Counted from the first letter of the stretch, positions 1 to 11,658 are shown. The stretch: 64,000 bases of DNA from Nocardioides sp. (GCF_029937575.1 NZ_JAPYPS010000010.1:1-64000), one strand, 5' to 3'. The notes: a model not told the origin generated them from the letters alone. Numbers and translations: made by a program.

Positions 1-51
1 CTTCCGTGCTTTTAGCCCCGGTGTCGCCCGATCACTCGTGAAATCCCGAGG

Positions 52-1290
52 CTAGAGCAGGATGCCCAGCGCCGCGTCGGCCAGGGCAACGATCGCCACG
101 GCGGCATCGGGGTCGGAGGTGTCGGCCAGGCCGTCGACGCCGAGGGTCGCGGCGACCCAGGCATCGATGGCGGCCACCGCGCGCGGGGCGTCGAGGTCGT
201 CGGCGATCGCGGCGAGGACCTCCTCGACCACGGGACCGGCCGGCGCGCCGGTGCCGAGAGCGGCCGCCTTGCGCCACTGTGCCAGCGAGTCCAGGGCCTC
301 GAAGAGCTCGGCGTCGGTCCACTCCCAGTCACTGCGGAAGTGGTGGCGCAGCAGCGCGAGGCGGATGGCCATCGGATCGATGTCGCTGTTGCGCAGGGCC
401 GAGACGAAGACGAGGTTGCCGCGCGACTTCGACATCTTCTCGCCGTCGTAGCCCACCATGCCGGCGTGGCTGTACACCTGGGCGAACGACGTGCCGGGGA
501 CCGCTACCTGGGCGTGACCGGCACACATCTCGTGGTGCGGGAAGACCAGGTCGCTGCCGCCACCCTGGACGTCGATGCCGGCGCCGAGGTGGGTCATCGC
601 GATCGCGGCACACTCGATGTGCCATCCCGGCCGCCCGGCACCCCACGGGCTGGGCCACGAGGGCTCACCGGGACGCTCGCCACGCCACACGACGCAGTCG
701 AGCGGGTCGCGCTTGCCCTCGCGGTCCGGGTCTCCCCCTCGCTCGCCGAACAGCGACAGCATCGTGTCGCGGTCTAAGCCGGACTCGTCACCGAAGGCGG
801 TGTCCGCGGTGACCGAGAAGTACAGGTCCTGCTCGACCTCGTAGACCGCCCCCGCCTGCTCGAGGACCTGGATGAGGTCGATGACCAACGGGATCGACTC
901 GACGGCGCCGACGTAGGCCGCAGGTGGCAGGACCCGCAAGGCCTGCATGTCCTGGCGGAACAGCTCGGTCTCACGCTCCGCGAGCTCGACCCAGTCGATG
1001 TTGACCTTCGTGGCCCGCTCCAGGAGCGGGTCGTCCACATCGGTGACGTTCTGCACGTAGGTGACGTCGTGTCCGGCGTTGCGCCAGGCCCGGTTGAGGA
1101 GGTCGAAGCCGACGTAGGTCGCCGCGTGGCCCAGGTGGGTGGCGTCGTACGGCGTGATCCCGCAGACGTAGAGGCGCGCTGGGCCCTCGGGCGACGTGGT
1201 GACCTGCCGGCCGGAGGACGTGTCGTGCAACGCGACCGCCGGAGCGGTCACGGGCAGCGTCGGGATCGTCGGGGGGTTCCAGGCACGCAT
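52..1290 (-). CDS. mshC: Cysteine:1D-myo-inosityl-glucosaminide ligase MshC
   Basis: Mycothiol biosynthesis enzyme that joins cysteine to glucosaminyl-inositol using ATP; cytosolic. The 412-residue protein is a class I tRNA-synthetase-like fold close to CysRS. It has HLGH at 52-55, KMSKS at 285-289 and zinc-ligand candidates Cys43, Cys227 (in GWHIECAA) and His252/His253. The [12 protein letters not shown] stretch (45-56) is typical of MshC rather than CysRS, and the length fits MshC. The ATG is preceded at 6 nt by TAGGCT, so a leaderless transcript is likely even though the gene is also last in a same-strand run with the three genes at 1313-3438. Confidence 0.95.
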   Translation of the reverse strand: MRAWNPPTIPTLPVTAPAVALHDTSSGRQVTTSPEGPARLYVCGITPYDATHLGHAATYVGFDLLNRAWRNAGHDVTYVQNVTDVDDPLLERATKVNIDWVELAERETELFRQDMQALRVLPPAAYVGAVESIPLVIDLIQVLEQAGAVYEVEQDLYFSVTADTAFGDESGLDRDTMLSLFGERGGDPDREGKRDPLDCVVWRGERPGEPSWPSPWGAGRPGWHIECAAIAMTHLGAGIDVQGGGSDLVFPHHEMCAGHAQVAVPGTSFAQVYSHAGMVGYDGEKMSKSRGNLVFVSALRNSDIDPMAIRLALLRHHFRSDWEWTDAELFEALDSLAQWRKAAALGTGAPAGPVVEEVLAAIADDLDAPRAVAAIDAWVAATLGVDGLADTSDPDAAVAIVALADAALGILL

Positions 1291-1312
1291 GTCGGCAGCC
1301 TACGGCCAGGGC

Positions 1313-2056
1313 TCAGAACGGTGGCCACGGGATCGATGGCCACTCACCACGGGGCACCGGAAGCACGCCGTGCTCCAGGAGCCGCCGGCAGCGTCGCCCC
1401 AGCACGGTGATCTCCAGGTCCGTCAGGTGATCGGCCAGGGTCTCCCCCAGGTCGCCGGACAACGCGCTGATCACGCGCTCGATGCCGGCGACGTCCTCGT
1501 CGCCGAGGGGCTCCCCGTGCCAGCCCCACAGCACCGTGCGCAGCTTGGCCTCGTGGTGGAACGTCAGACCGTGGTCGACTCCGTAGCGATGACCGGAGGT
1601 CATCTCCAGGACGTGTCCGCCCTTGCGGTCGGCGTTGTTGGTGATGACGTCGAAGACGGCCATCCGACGCAGCGGCGCCGTGTCCTCGTGGATCAACGTG
1701 ACGTCGCGGTCGTGGTCGTCGACACCCTCGAAGACCGTCCGCCACCCCCGCGGCACCTCGGTCGGGGCCACCAACGTCACGGCCTCCTGCTCGGGATCGG
1801 GCTCCTGCCACTCCTGAAGCATCCCGAGCCCGTGCGGCCCGTCGCCCAACCAGGTCCGGGGCACGACGTCCCAGCCGACGACCTGCGAGACGGCGTACGC
1901 CGCCACCTCGCGGCCGGCGAGCGTCCCGTCGGGGAAGTCCCACAGGGGCCGCTCCCCCGCCACGGGCTTGTAGACCACCTTGCGCCCGTCCAGCTCACCG
2001 AGGAAGGTCGCGTTCGAGGCCGGCATGATCCGGCCGTGCAGCTCCAGTGCGCTCAT
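1313..2056 (-). CDS. SCO1664 family protein
   Basis: Conserved actinobacterial protein of unknown function, recognised as the SCO1664 family (distant lipid-kinase-like fold). Visible features are the N-terminal segment containing SNATFLGEL, then VVYKPVAGERPLWDFPDG, which resembles the nucleotide-binding lysine region of that fold, and DVITNNADRKGGHVL, which resembles a catalytic loop (Asp, Asn, Asp). I chose the ATG at 2056 (247 residues); a GTG at 2074, 7 nt after the preceding stop, is equally possible because neither has a clear Shine-Dalgarno. It sits between the DUF3090 gene and mshC, an arrangement conserved in actinobacteria, so a link to thiol metabolism is possible but unproven. Confidence 0.85.
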   Translation of the reverse strand: MSALELHGRIMPASNATFLGELDGRKVVYKPVAGERPLWDFPDGTLAGREVAAYAVSQVVGWDVVPRTWLGDGPHGLGMLQEWQEPDPEQEAVTLVAPTEVPRGWRTVFEGVDDHDRDVTLIHEDTAPLRRMAVFDVITNNADRKGGHVLEMTSGHRYGVDHGLTFHHEAKLRTVLWGWHGEPLGDEDVAGIERVISALSGDLGETLADHLTDLEITVLGRRCRRLLEHGVLPVPRGEWPSIPWPPF

Positions 2057-2081
2057 CGGGCCGCGGGTGCCCACAGCCAGG

Positions 2082-2663
2082 TCACGGGTCGCGCCGGCGG
2101 AACCCGTTGGCGCGCACGCACAGGTGTCCGGCGGGGTCGATCGGGTTGCCGCAGAACGGACAGCTGGGACGGCCCGCCTCCAGGACCTGCTCGGCCCGCT
2201 TGACGAACGAGCGCGCGGCCGCGGCGGTCAGCCGGACCAAGAACACCTCGTCCGGCTCGGGCTCCTGGAAGTCGTCCTCGTCGAGCTGGTCGGGCGAGAC
2301 CACAGCCGCCTCGGAGAACGGGAACACCTCGATGACCACGCGTTCGTCCGAGGGATCCCACGACAACGTCATCGTCCCGGCACGAAACTCCTCCTCGATC
2401 GGCTGCTCGAGCGGTGCCGCGTCATCGAGGGCCAGGGGCGCCACCGCCGGGACCACCGACTGGCTCGCCTGGTTGGCCATCACCTCGTCGAGCAGCTCGT
2501 CGATGCGCTCGGCGAGCGCGGAGACCTGTTGCTTCTCCAGCGAGACACTGGTCAGCCGCGCACCCGTGCGCGCCTGCAGGAAGAACGTGCGCGCGCCCGG
2601 CTCACCGACGGTGCCGGTGACGAAGCGTTCCGGCGGGTCGAAGCCGTGGACGATCGGAGCCAT
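2082..2663 (-). CDS. DUF3090 family protein
   Basis: Conserved actinobacterial protein of unknown function, 193 residues, the usual DUF3090 length. It starts MAPIVHGFDPPERF and ends with a C-terminal zinc-ribbon-like CPFCGNPIDPAGHLC segment (Cys-x2-Cys then Cys), suggesting metal binding. The ATG at 2663 lies 10 nt after the stop of the upstream phosphatase gene; a much longer in-frame extension exists but overlaps that gene completely. Genes at 3438, 2663 and 2056 are likely one transcript feeding into mshC. Confidence 0.9.
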   Translation of the reverse strand: MAPIVHGFDPPERFVTGTVGEPGARTFFLQARTGARLTSVSLEKQQVSALAERIDELLDEVMANQASQSVVPAVAPLALDDAAPLEQPIEEEFRAGTMTLSWDPSDERVVIEVFPFSEAAVVSPDQLDEDDFQEPEPDEVFLVRLTAAAARSFVKRAEQVLEAGRPSCPFCGNPIDPAGHLCVRANGFRRRDP

Positions 2664-2673
2664 GCCGCTCACC

Positions 2674-3438
2674 CTATGACCGGGCCGTAGGGCTCGCGCC
2701 CGGGGCATCGGGTCCGGCGCCACCGCCGACGACGGCACCAGCGTCCACGGACGCACCAGCCGAGGACTTGCGTGAGGTGCGCCCCTTGCGTGGCGCGGCC
2801 TTGAGCCACGAGAGATCTCCCTCGTGGGTGTTGGAGGCCAGCACGTACGGGCGCGCGCCGGTGTAGCGGATGATCGAGATCGATGCCGGGTCCACGCCGA
2901 TGCGCTGGAACAGGTCCAGGTGCATCCCGAGCGCATCGGCCAGCACCGACTTGATGATGTCGCCATGGCTGACGGCCACCCACACCGCTCCCTCGCCGTG
3001 CTCGGCCTCGATGGCGGCGTCACGCTGTCGGATCGCCGTCACCGAACGCGCCTGCATGGTCGCCATCGACTCCCCGCCCGGGAAGGTGGCGGCGGAGGGC
3101 TGCGACTGAACCGTCTTCCACAGCGGCTGCTTCGCCAGGTCCCTCAGGGCGCTGCCCTGCCAGTCGCCGTAGTCGCACTCGGTGATCCCCTTGTCCACCG
3201 TGACCCGCAGGCGACGGTCGGCGCCCTGGGCGCCCAGGACAGCCTTCGCCGTCTGGCGGCACCGCTCCAACGGGCTGCTCACCACTGCCACGAGCGGCAC
3301 GGCCGCGATGCGCGCGGCGGCGCGGTCGGCCTGCCCGGTGCCGACGTCGTCGAGCTTCACCCCGGTCATCCGCCCCGCGAGCATGCCCGACGCGTTCGCC
3401 GTCGTACGCCCGTGTCGGACGAGGATCACCGTTGCCAT
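2674..3438 (-). CDS. Histidine phosphatase family protein (MSMEG_4193 type)
   Basis: Branch of the histidine phosphatase (phosphoglycerate mutase-like) superfamily, often annotated as a putative phosphomutase. The phosphohistidine motif LVRHGRT lies at residues 6-12, and VAVSHGD further along supplies the second catalytic histidine. The natural substrate is unknown. First gene of the conserved set leading to mshC. TAGAGT lies 7 nt before the ATG on the minus strand, so leaderless expression is likely. The last 35 residues are low-complexity Gly/Ala/Lys/Arg and probably disordered. Confidence 0.88.
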   Translation of the reverse strand: MATVILVRHGRTTANASGMLAGRMTGVKLDDVGTGQADRAAARIAAVPLVAVVSSPLERCRQTAKAVLGAQGADRRLRVTVDKGITECDYGDWQGSALRDLAKQPLWKTVQSQPSAATFPGGESMATMQARSVTAIRQRDAAIEAEHGEGAVWVAVSHGDIIKSVLADALGMHLDLFQRIGVDPASISIIRYTGARPYVLASNTHEGDLSWLKAAPRKGRTSRKSSAGASVDAGAVVGGGAGPDAPGASPTARS

Positions 3439-3491
3439 GTCGGCGACTCTAGGGCGTCCACCGAAACCGTCGACGGCGCTAGGTTGAGCAC

Positions 3492-4472
3492 GTGATCGTC
3501 GACAGCGCCGTCTACAAGGGTGGCAACCGATTCGCCGTCGACTGCCAGCCGCACGACTACGCGGCCCTGCGGCAGAGCGCCGCCGACGGCGAGGGCTTCG
3601 TCTGGCTCGGCCTGTACCAGCCCAGCGAGATGGAGCTCACCGAGGTCGCCGAGGCGTTCGGGCTCCACGGACTGGCGGTCGAGGACGCCGTCAAGGCGCA
3701 CCAGCGGCCCAAGGTAGACCTGTACGACGACCATCTCTTCCTCATCCTCAAGACGCTCTGGTACGTCGACGCCGACGACGCCGTGGAGACCGGTGAGATC
3801 AGCCTCTTCGTGGGACCCGACTTCGTGATCACCGTCCGCCACGGTCGCGGCTCGCAGCTGCAGGACGCGCGACACCGGCTGGAGCAGTCGAGCTCGCTGC
3901 TCACCCACGGGCCCTCCGCGGTGGTCTACGCCGTCAGCGACGTGGTCGTCGATGCCTACACCGAGGTCGTGGTCGCGCTCGAGGAGGATGTCGACGAGGT
4001 GGAGGCGTCGGTGTTCTCCCCCGAGCGCACCCGCGACTCGGCGAGGATCTACGCCCTCAAGCGCGAGATCGCCGAGGTACGGCGTGCCGTCCTGCCGCTG
4101 CGCGAGCCGATGCGACGCCTCGCCGCCGGGACCGTCCCCGGCGTACGCGGGGAGGCGGCGCCGTTCTTCCGTGACGTCGTCGACCACCTCAACCAGGCGG
4201 CCGAGATCGTGGACAGCCTCGACGGCCTGCTCTCGACCGCCTTCGACGCCCACCTGGCCTCGATCTCGGTGCAGCAGAACGACGACATGCGCAAGATCTC
4301 CGCGGGCGCCGCCATCGTCGTCGTCCCCACGCTGATCGCCGGGATCTACGGGATGAACTTCGACGACATGCCGGAGCTGCACTGGAGCCTGGGCTACCCG
4401 TTCGCCCTGCTGCTCATGGCCGGTGCCTCGGGGGCACTGTGGTGGTTCTTCAAGCGGGCCGGCTGGCTATGA
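3492..4472 (+). CDS. CorA-type magnesium/cobalt transporter
   Basis: Inner-membrane divalent cation channel. The 326-residue protein has a large cytosolic N-terminal domain and two C-terminal transmembrane segments (about 268-286 and 302-320), with the diagnostic GMN at 287-289 in YGMNFDDMPEL. The C-terminus is short and basic, as in bacterial CorA. Start is GTG with TAGGTT 6 nt upstream. It is divergent from the phosphatase gene starting at 3438, with only 53 bp between the two starts, so the two promoters overlap. Substrate selectivity (Mg, Co, Ni or Zn) cannot be read from sequence. Confidence 0.92.
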   Translation: MIVDSAVYKGGNRFAVDCQPHDYAALRQSAADGEGFVWLGLYQPSEMELTEVAEAFGLHGLAVEDAVKAHQRPKVDLYDDHLFLILKTLWYVDADDAVETGEISLFVGPDFVITVRHGRGSQLQDARHRLEQSSSLLTHGPSAVVYAVSDVVVDAYTEVVVALEEDVDEVEASVFSPERTRDSARIYALKREIAEVRRAVLPLREPMRRLAAGTVPGVRGEAAPFFRDVVDHLNQAAEIVDSLDGLLSTAFDAHLASISVQQNDDMRKISAGAAIVVVPTLIAGIYGMNFDDMPELHWSLGYPFALLLMAGASGALWWFFKRAGWL

Positions 4473-4478
4473 CGACGC

Positions 4479-5303
4479 TCAGGCGATGAGCACACCGGTA
4501 CCGACCAGCACCAGCGTCGAGACACCCAGCACCACGCGGTAGAGCACGAACGGCGTGTAGGAGCGGGTGGAGACGTAACGCAGCAGCCACGCGATCGCGG
4601 CGTAGCCGACGACGAAGGAGACCACCGTGGCCACCGCGGTGGGGCCCCAGCCGTAGGTGTTCTCCCCGTTGGGGATCTCCTTGAGCTCGAACAGACCGGC
4701 GCCCACGACGGCCGGGATGGCGAGCAGGAACGCGTAGCGCGTGGCCGCCTCCCGCTCGTAGCCGAGAGCCCGGCCCATCGACAGCGTCGCCCCGGACCGC
4801 GAGACTCCCGGGATCAGGGCCATCGCCTGGGCCACGCCCATCAGCACGGCGTCGCGGAGCGTGATCTGCTTGATCTTCTTCTCGTTCGAGCCCAGACGGT
4901 CGGCGACACCGAGGATCAGGCCGCCGACGATCAGGGTCGTGCCGATGATCCACAGGCTGCGGAAGTCGTTCTCGATCACGTCCTTGAGGGCGATGCCCAG
5001 GACCACGATCGGCAGGGAGCCGACGATGATGAACCAGCCCATCCGCGCGTCGAGATGACCGCGGAGCTCGGGGCGCACCAGGGACCTGAGCCAGGTGGAG
5101 GCGATGCGGAGGATGTCCTCGCGGAAGTAGATGAGGACCGCGAGCTCGGTGCCGATCTGGATGACCGCGGTGAAGGCGGCTCCCGGGTCTCCCCAGCCGA
5201 ACAGCTCGGGATAGATGCGCAGGTGCGCGCTGCTCGAGATCGGCAGGAACTCCGTGAGCCCCTGGATCGTCCCGAGCACGATGGCCTGGAGCATCTCCCA
5301 CAC
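4479..5303 (-). CDS. uppP: Undecaprenyl-diphosphatase UppP
   Basis: Integral membrane phosphatase that recycles undecaprenyl diphosphate to the monophosphate carrier for peptidoglycan and other envelope polymers. It has the signature LTEFLPISSSAH near the N-terminus (catalytic Glu and His) and PGVSRSGAT at about 165-173 (catalytic Arg), with about eight hydrophobic segments. Length 274 matches the family. I favour the GTG at 5303, because TAGGCT lies exactly 7 nt upstream; the alternative ATG at 5294 removes only three residues. Longer in-frame extensions run antisense through the aldo/keto reductase gene and are not credible. It ends 6 bp from the convergent CorA gene. Confidence 0.95.
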   Translation of the reverse strand: MWEMLQAIVLGTIQGLTEFLPISSSAHLRIYPELFGWGDPGAAFTAVIQIGTELAVLIYFREDILRIASTWLRSLVRPELRGHLDARMGWFIIVGSLPIVVLGIALKDVIENDFRSLWIIGTTLIVGGLILGVADRLGSNEKKIKQITLRDAVLMGVAQAMALIPGVSRSGATLSMGRALGYEREAATRYAFLLAIPAVVGAGLFELKEIPNGENTYGWGPTAVATVVSFVVGYAAIAWLLRYVSTRSYTPFVLYRVVLGVSTLVLVGTGVLIA

Positions 5304-5372
5304 CCGCCGAAGCCTAGGGCGTGTCGGTGGGCAGTTCACCACCGGCTGGCCCCACTTGGTTAGGTTTCTGCC

Positions 5373-6326
5373 ATGCAGCAGCGACGTGTCGGCGGCACCG
5401 GCCTCCAGGTCTCGCGTCTGGGCCTCGGCACGATGACCTGGGGACGAGACACCGACGAGCACGAGGCTCGCGAGTCCCTGATCGCCTTCGCCGAGGCCGG
5501 CGGGACGTTGATCGACACCGCGGCCGGCTACACCGACGGCGAGTCCGAGCGACTCGTCGGGCACCTGATCGGCGACGTGGTGGCCCGGGACGAGATCGTC
5601 CTCGCCACCAAGGCCGGCGTGTCTCGCCGCTCGGGCGAGCGCGTCGTGAACACCTCGCGCGGCCACCTCCTCGCGTCGTTGGACGCCTCCTTGGAGCGGC
5701 TCGGCGTCGACCACGTCGACCTGTGGCAGGTGCACACCTGGAGCAACCAGGCCCCTCTCGAGGAGACCTTGGCCGCACTCGACCACGCCGTCTCGTCGGG
5801 ACGCACGTCGTACGTCGGGATCAGCAACTACACCGGGTGGCAGACCGCACGCGCCGCGACGTGGCAGGAGACCGTGCCCGGGCGCACGCCCGTCGCCAGC
5901 ACGCAGGTCGAGTACTCCCTGCTCAACCGCTCCGTCGAGCGAGAGGTGCTGCCGGCCGCCCTGGCGATGGGGCTGGGAGTCCTCCCCTGGTCACCGCTGG
6001 GCCGCGGAGTGCTGACCGGCAAGTATCGAGGAGGGACGCCGGTCGACTCCCGCGGCGCGTCCCCGACGTTCGCCGGCTTCGTGGGCGCCTACCTCGACGA
6101 GGCGAGCGCCCGCGTCGTGGAGGCTGTCGCGCGCGCTGCCGAGGGCCTGGGGTGGACCCCGCTGGAGGTGGCCCTGGTCTGGGTGCGGGACCGCCCCGGG
6201 GTCACGGCGCCCATCGTCGGGGCACGTACGGCGGCCCAGCTGCGCGGTTCCCTCGACCTCGAGGACAAGACCCTGCCCACCGAGCTCGTGCGGGCGCTCG
6301 ACGACGTGTCGCAGCGATCCGCATGA
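5373..6326 (+). CDS. Aldo/keto reductase
   Basis: NADPH-dependent TIM-barrel oxidoreductase of 317 residues. The catalytic tetrad is visible as Asp48, Tyr53, Lys80 and His121; SNYTGW and a C-terminal cofactor-loop region containing PIVGARTAAQL follow. Physiological substrate unknown. TAGGTT lies 6 nt before the ATG. Its TGA overlaps the ATG of the next gene (ATGA), so the DUF5703 protein is translationally coupled. The first 70 bp upstream also serve the divergent uppP. Confidence 0.9.
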   Translation: MQQRRVGGTGLQVSRLGLGTMTWGRDTDEHEARESLIAFAEAGGTLIDTAAGYTDGESERLVGHLIGDVVARDEIVLATKAGVSRRSGERVVNTSRGHLLASLDASLERLGVDHVDLWQVHTWSNQAPLEETLAALDHAVSSGRTSYVGISNYTGWQTARAATWQETVPGRTPVASTQVEYSLLNRSVEREVLPAALAMGLGVLPWSPLGRGVLTGKYRGGTPVDSRGASPTFAGFVGAYLDEASARVVEAVARAAEGLGWTPLEVALVWVRDRPGVTAPIVGARTAAQLRGSLDLEDKTLPTELVRALDDVSQRSA

Positions 6327-6541
6327 GCCGCAGGGAGCGGCGTGCCCCGCGCGCCGGCGTGGAGTGGGAGTTCGACAAGGTCAGCTTCGACCGGGACTTC
6401 TCTCGCGGCGTCGTCACCAAGCTGCTCGTCGACCGTGCCGAGCACGGCGGCTGGGAGCTCGACCGCGTCCGCATCGGCAACGACGGCGTGCGCCGAGTGA
6501 TCCTGCGCCGCAAGATCATCCGGGCCGTCCGGACCGCGTAG
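6323..6541 (+). CDS. DUF5703 family protein
   Basis: 72-residue soluble protein of unknown function. VEWEFDKVSF, GGWELDRVRI and the C-terminal RRVILRRKIIRA match the DUF5703 pattern of actinobacteria. It begins within the stop codon of the aldo/keto reductase (ATGA overlap). It is convergent with the M20 peptidase. DUF5703 is commonly found near this peptidase and uppP in actinobacteria, so the neighbourhood is conserved. Confidence 0.8.
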   Translation: MSRRERRAPRAGVEWEFDKVSFDRDFSRGVVTKLLVDRAEHGGWELDRVRIGNDGVRRVILRRKIIRAVRTA

Positions 6542-6571
6542 GCGCACGCGGCGCACCTGCGCGGCCTACGC
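6536..6571. terminator. Candidate bidirectional hairpin between convergent genes
   Basis: Inverted repeat GCGTAGGC / GCCTACGC with 8-bp perfect arms (6536-6543 and 6564-6571) around a GC-rich 20-nt loop. It covers the last codons of both the DUF5703 gene and the M20 peptidase gene. No U-tract is present, so terminator function is tentative. Confidence 0.35.
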
Positions 6572-7918
6572 CTCGCCGAGGAACCGGTCGAAGACCCGCG
6601 CGCCGAACTCCAGCGCGTCGACCGGCACCCGCTCGTCCACCCCGTGGAAGAGCGCCGTGAAGTCCAGGTCGGCCGGCAGGCGCAGCGGGGCGAAGCCGTA
6701 GGAGCGCATGCCGAGCTTGCGGAAGTGCTTGGCGTCGGTGCCTCCGCTCATCGTGTACGGCGCCACGATGCCCTCCGGGTCCTCGGCGAGGATGGAGCGC
6801 GTCATCGTGGCGACCAGGTCGCCGTCGTACGGCGTCTCCCACGGCTGCTGGTGGGAGACGAAGTCCCACTCGATGCCGTCGCCGCAGAGCTCGCGCAGGG
6901 TCTCGAAGAACTCGTCCTCGTAGCCGGGCAGGAAGCGACCGTCGATGTGGGCGCTGGCCTCGGTGGGGATCACGTTGACCTTGTAGCCGCTCGCGAGCTG
7001 CGTGGGGTTGACGGTGTTGCGGATGACCGCGCCCAGCATCCGGGTGGCTCCCCCGAACTCCTCGACCAACGCCTGGGCGTTCTCGGGGGTCGCCTCGGTC
7101 CCGGCCAGGTCGGCCACTGCAGCCAGGAGCACCTCCATCGTCGGCGTGAGGCGGACGGGCCACTGGTGGGCGCCGATGCGGGCCACCGCGGCGGAGAGCC
7201 GGGTGACGGCGTTGTCTGAGTTGATCATCGAGCCGTGTCCGGCCCGTCCGCGGGCGGTCAGCTTCATCCAGGCCATGCCCTTCTCGGCCGCCTCGATCAG
7301 GTAGAGCCGCCGACCACGCACGGTGGTGCTGAACCCACCCACCTCGCCGACGGCCTCGGTGACGCCCTCGAACTCGTCGCGGTGCTCGTTGACCAGGACC
7401 TCGGCGCCGTGATGGCCGCCGGCCTCCTCGTCGGCGGTGAAGCAGAGCACCATCGGACGGTCCGGGACCTGTCCGGCGCGCTGGCGGGCCCGCACGGTCG
7501 AGAGGAGCATCGCGTCGAAGTCCTTCATGTCGACCGCGCCGCGCCCCCACACGTAGCCGTCCTGGATCTCCCCGCTGAACGGGTCGACCTGCCAGTCCTC
7601 GGCGGCAGCCGGCACGACGTCGAGGTGCCCGTGCAGCAGGAGCCTCCCCCGACTGTCGTCGCCGCCACCCCAGGTGGCCACGACCGAGGTGCGACCCGGC
7701 GTGGACTCGTAGAGACGCGACTCGATGCCTACCTCGTCGAGCAGGGCCGCGACGTACTCGGCGGCCTTGCGCTCTCCCGGACCCTCGGTGCCGGACGGGT
7801 CGCCGTAGTTGGTGGTGTCGATCCTGATCAGCTCGCGGCACAGGTCCACGACCTCCGCGGCGGGGTCGTAGGACGGGACACCCGGACCGGCAGGAGCGCC
7901 TGCCTCATCGCTGCTCAT
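6566..7918 (-). CDS. M20 family metallopeptidase (dipeptidase / ArgE-DapE type)
   Basis: Cytosolic di-zinc hydrolase of peptides or N-acyl amino acids; 450 residues. Metal and catalytic residues are visible: His98 and Asp100 in HGHLD, bridging Asp130 in GRGAVDMKD, Glu164-Glu165 in TADEEAGG, and a C-terminal GGTDAKHF histidine. A dimerisation insert occupies roughly 190-300. I start at ATG 7918 (MSSDEAG), which has CACTAT 6 nt upstream; an in-frame extension to 7969 adds an atypical Cys/His-rich segment. Synteny with mycobacterial dapE2-type genes near mshC/uppP suggests a shared ancestral block. Confidence 0.9.
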   Translation of the reverse strand: MSSDEAGAPAGPGVPSYDPAAEVVDLCRELIRIDTTNYGDPSGTEGPGERKAAEYVAALLDEVGIESRLYESTPGRTSVVATWGGGDDSRGRLLLHGHLDVVPAAAEDWQVDPFSGEIQDGYVWGRGAVDMKDFDAMLLSTVRARQRAGQVPDRPMVLCFTADEEAGGHHGAEVLVNEHRDEFEGVTEAVGEVGGFSTTVRGRRLYLIEAAEKGMAWMKLTARGRAGHGSMINSDNAVTRLSAAVARIGAHQWPVRLTPTMEVLLAAVADLAGTEATPENAQALVEEFGGATRMLGAVIRNTVNPTQLASGYKVNVIPTEASAHIDGRFLPGYEDEFFETLRELCGDGIEWDFVSHQQPWETPYDGDLVATMTRSILAEDPEGIVAPYTMSGGTDAKHFRKLGMRSYGFAPLRLPADLDFTALFHGVDERVPVDALEFGARVFDRFLGEA

Positions 7919-7996
7919 GTGCCCATAGTGGCATTCGCGGGAGACAGCCCCGATGCAGGTCGTGGGCACGTCCTTTGCTACTGTTCCGACGCACTC

Positions 7997-8083
7997 GTCC
8001 GGGTGGCGGAATTGGTAGACGCGCTAGCTTGAGGTGCTAGTGCCCCATTAGCGGGCGTGGGGGTTCAAGTCCCCCCTCGGACA
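7997..8083 (+). tRNA. tRNA-Leu (anticodon GAG)
   Basis: 87-nt tRNA with a long variable arm. The acceptor stem pairs GTCCGGG (7997-8003) with CTCGGAC (8076-8082), with discriminator A at 8083. The anticodon stem CTAGC/GCTAG encloses loop TTGAGGT, with GAG at 8031-8033. The T arm contains GGTTCAAGTCC. CCA is not encoded. A terminator hairpin follows 5 nt after the gene. Confidence 0.96.
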
Positions 8084-8088
8084 CTCAG

Positions 8089-8120
8089 AAGGCCCAGGCT
8101 CCACTGGGCCTTTTGTTCAT
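8089..8120 (+). terminator. Rho-independent terminator after tRNA-Leu
   Basis: Perfect 9-bp stem AAGGCCCAG / CTGGGCCTT (8089-8097, 8104-8112), 6-nt loop, then a T-rich tail from 8111. It is the clearest intrinsic terminator in the window. Confidence 0.85.
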
Positions 8121-8184
8121 TTCCCCTGCGCCGGCACCCGCGATCAGGGCGCGGCGTTCCCCAGCGGCCGGGCAGGATGGGCGG

Positions 8185-8625
8185 GTGTCCTCCGACTACC
8201 ACTTCACCGGCACGTGGACGCTGCCCTCACCGCCGCATCAGGCCCGCGAGGTGGTCGTGGACCTGGCCCGCTATCCCGAGTGGTGGCCCCAGGTCGTCGC
8301 GGTGGCCTCGCTGGGCCTCGATGTCGCTCGCGTGCTGTGCCGTTCCCGGCTTCCCTACACCCTCGACCTCGTGCTCCACGCCGCGTCGCGCGAGCTGCCC
8401 GACCTCGAGGTCCGGGTGGGTGGCGACCTCGACGGCTACGTGCGCTGGCGGCTGACCCCGGGTGCCCAGCCGCGCACGACGCTGATGGAGCTCGACCAGC
8501 GCGTCCGGGTCACGGGCCCCCTGACCCTCGTGTCTCCACTGTTGCGCCCGGCCCTCGCCTGGAACCACCGACAGATGATGGACTCCGGTGTCGCCGGCCT
8601 CGTCGACCGGCTCACCCGCGCGTGA
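8185..8625 (+). CDS. SRPBCC family protein
   Basis: 146-residue helix-grip (Bet v1-like) protein of the polyketide cyclase/START-like superfamily, expected to bind a hydrophobic ligand. The N-terminal REVVVDLARYPEWWPQV and the C-terminal long helix with LAWNHRQMMDSGVAGL fit the fold. I use GTG 8185 because AGGATGGG lies just upstream; an in-frame ATG at 8113 would put the start inside the tRNA terminator. No catalytic function can be assigned. Confidence 0.75.
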   Translation: MSSDYHFTGTWTLPSPPHQAREVVVDLARYPEWWPQVVAVASLGLDVARVLCRSRLPYTLDLVLHAASRELPDLEVRVGGDLDGYVRWRLTPGAQPRTTLMELDQRVRVTGPLTLVSPLLRPALAWNHRQMMDSGVAGLVDRLTRA

Positions 8626-8655
8626 CCTGCGGGCACGCGCCGCCGTACGACCAAT

Positions 8656-11429
<2,774 letters not shown>

Positions 11430-11440
11430 CCCTCCCCCAG

Positions 11441-11530
11441 GCGTCACCAGGCGTCACCAGGCGTCACCAGGCGTCCCCAGACGTCCCCAGACGTCCCCAG
11501 ACGTCCCCAGACGTCCCCAGACGTCCCCAG
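11441..11530. repeat. 10-bp tandem direct repeat, 9 units
   Basis: Nine head-to-tail decamers: three GCGTCACCAG, one GCGTCCCCAG, five ACGTCCCCAG, flanked by degenerate units. The array starts 11 nt after the katG stop. Homogenised sub-blocks (3 + 1 + 5) indicate recent slippage expansion. The period equals about one helical turn. Confidence 0.97.
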
Positions 11531-11573
11531 ACGTCGTGGCATGATCCCTCGGCTCGACGCCGACGTTCACCCC

Positions 11574-11615
11574 AAGGCACCCGGTTCCACTCAACGCAGT
11601 GGAACCGGGTGCTTT
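11574..11615 (+). terminator. Strong hairpin downstream of katG
   Basis: Perfect 14-bp stem GCACCCGGTTCCAC / GTGGAACCGGGTGC (11577-11590, 11599-11612) with an 8-nt loop, extended by a G-U and two A-U pairs into a TTT. It probably ends katG transcription from about 150 nt downstream of the stop codon, leaving the tandem repeat inside the 3' UTR. Confidence 0.7.
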
Positions 11616-11658
11616 GCTGTCCCCGGACGTCGAACAGGTCTGGACCAGCCATGCAAAG

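Noticed and set aside
11441..11530. Possible CRISPR array
   Set aside because: Units are 10 bp and directly abutting with no spacers.
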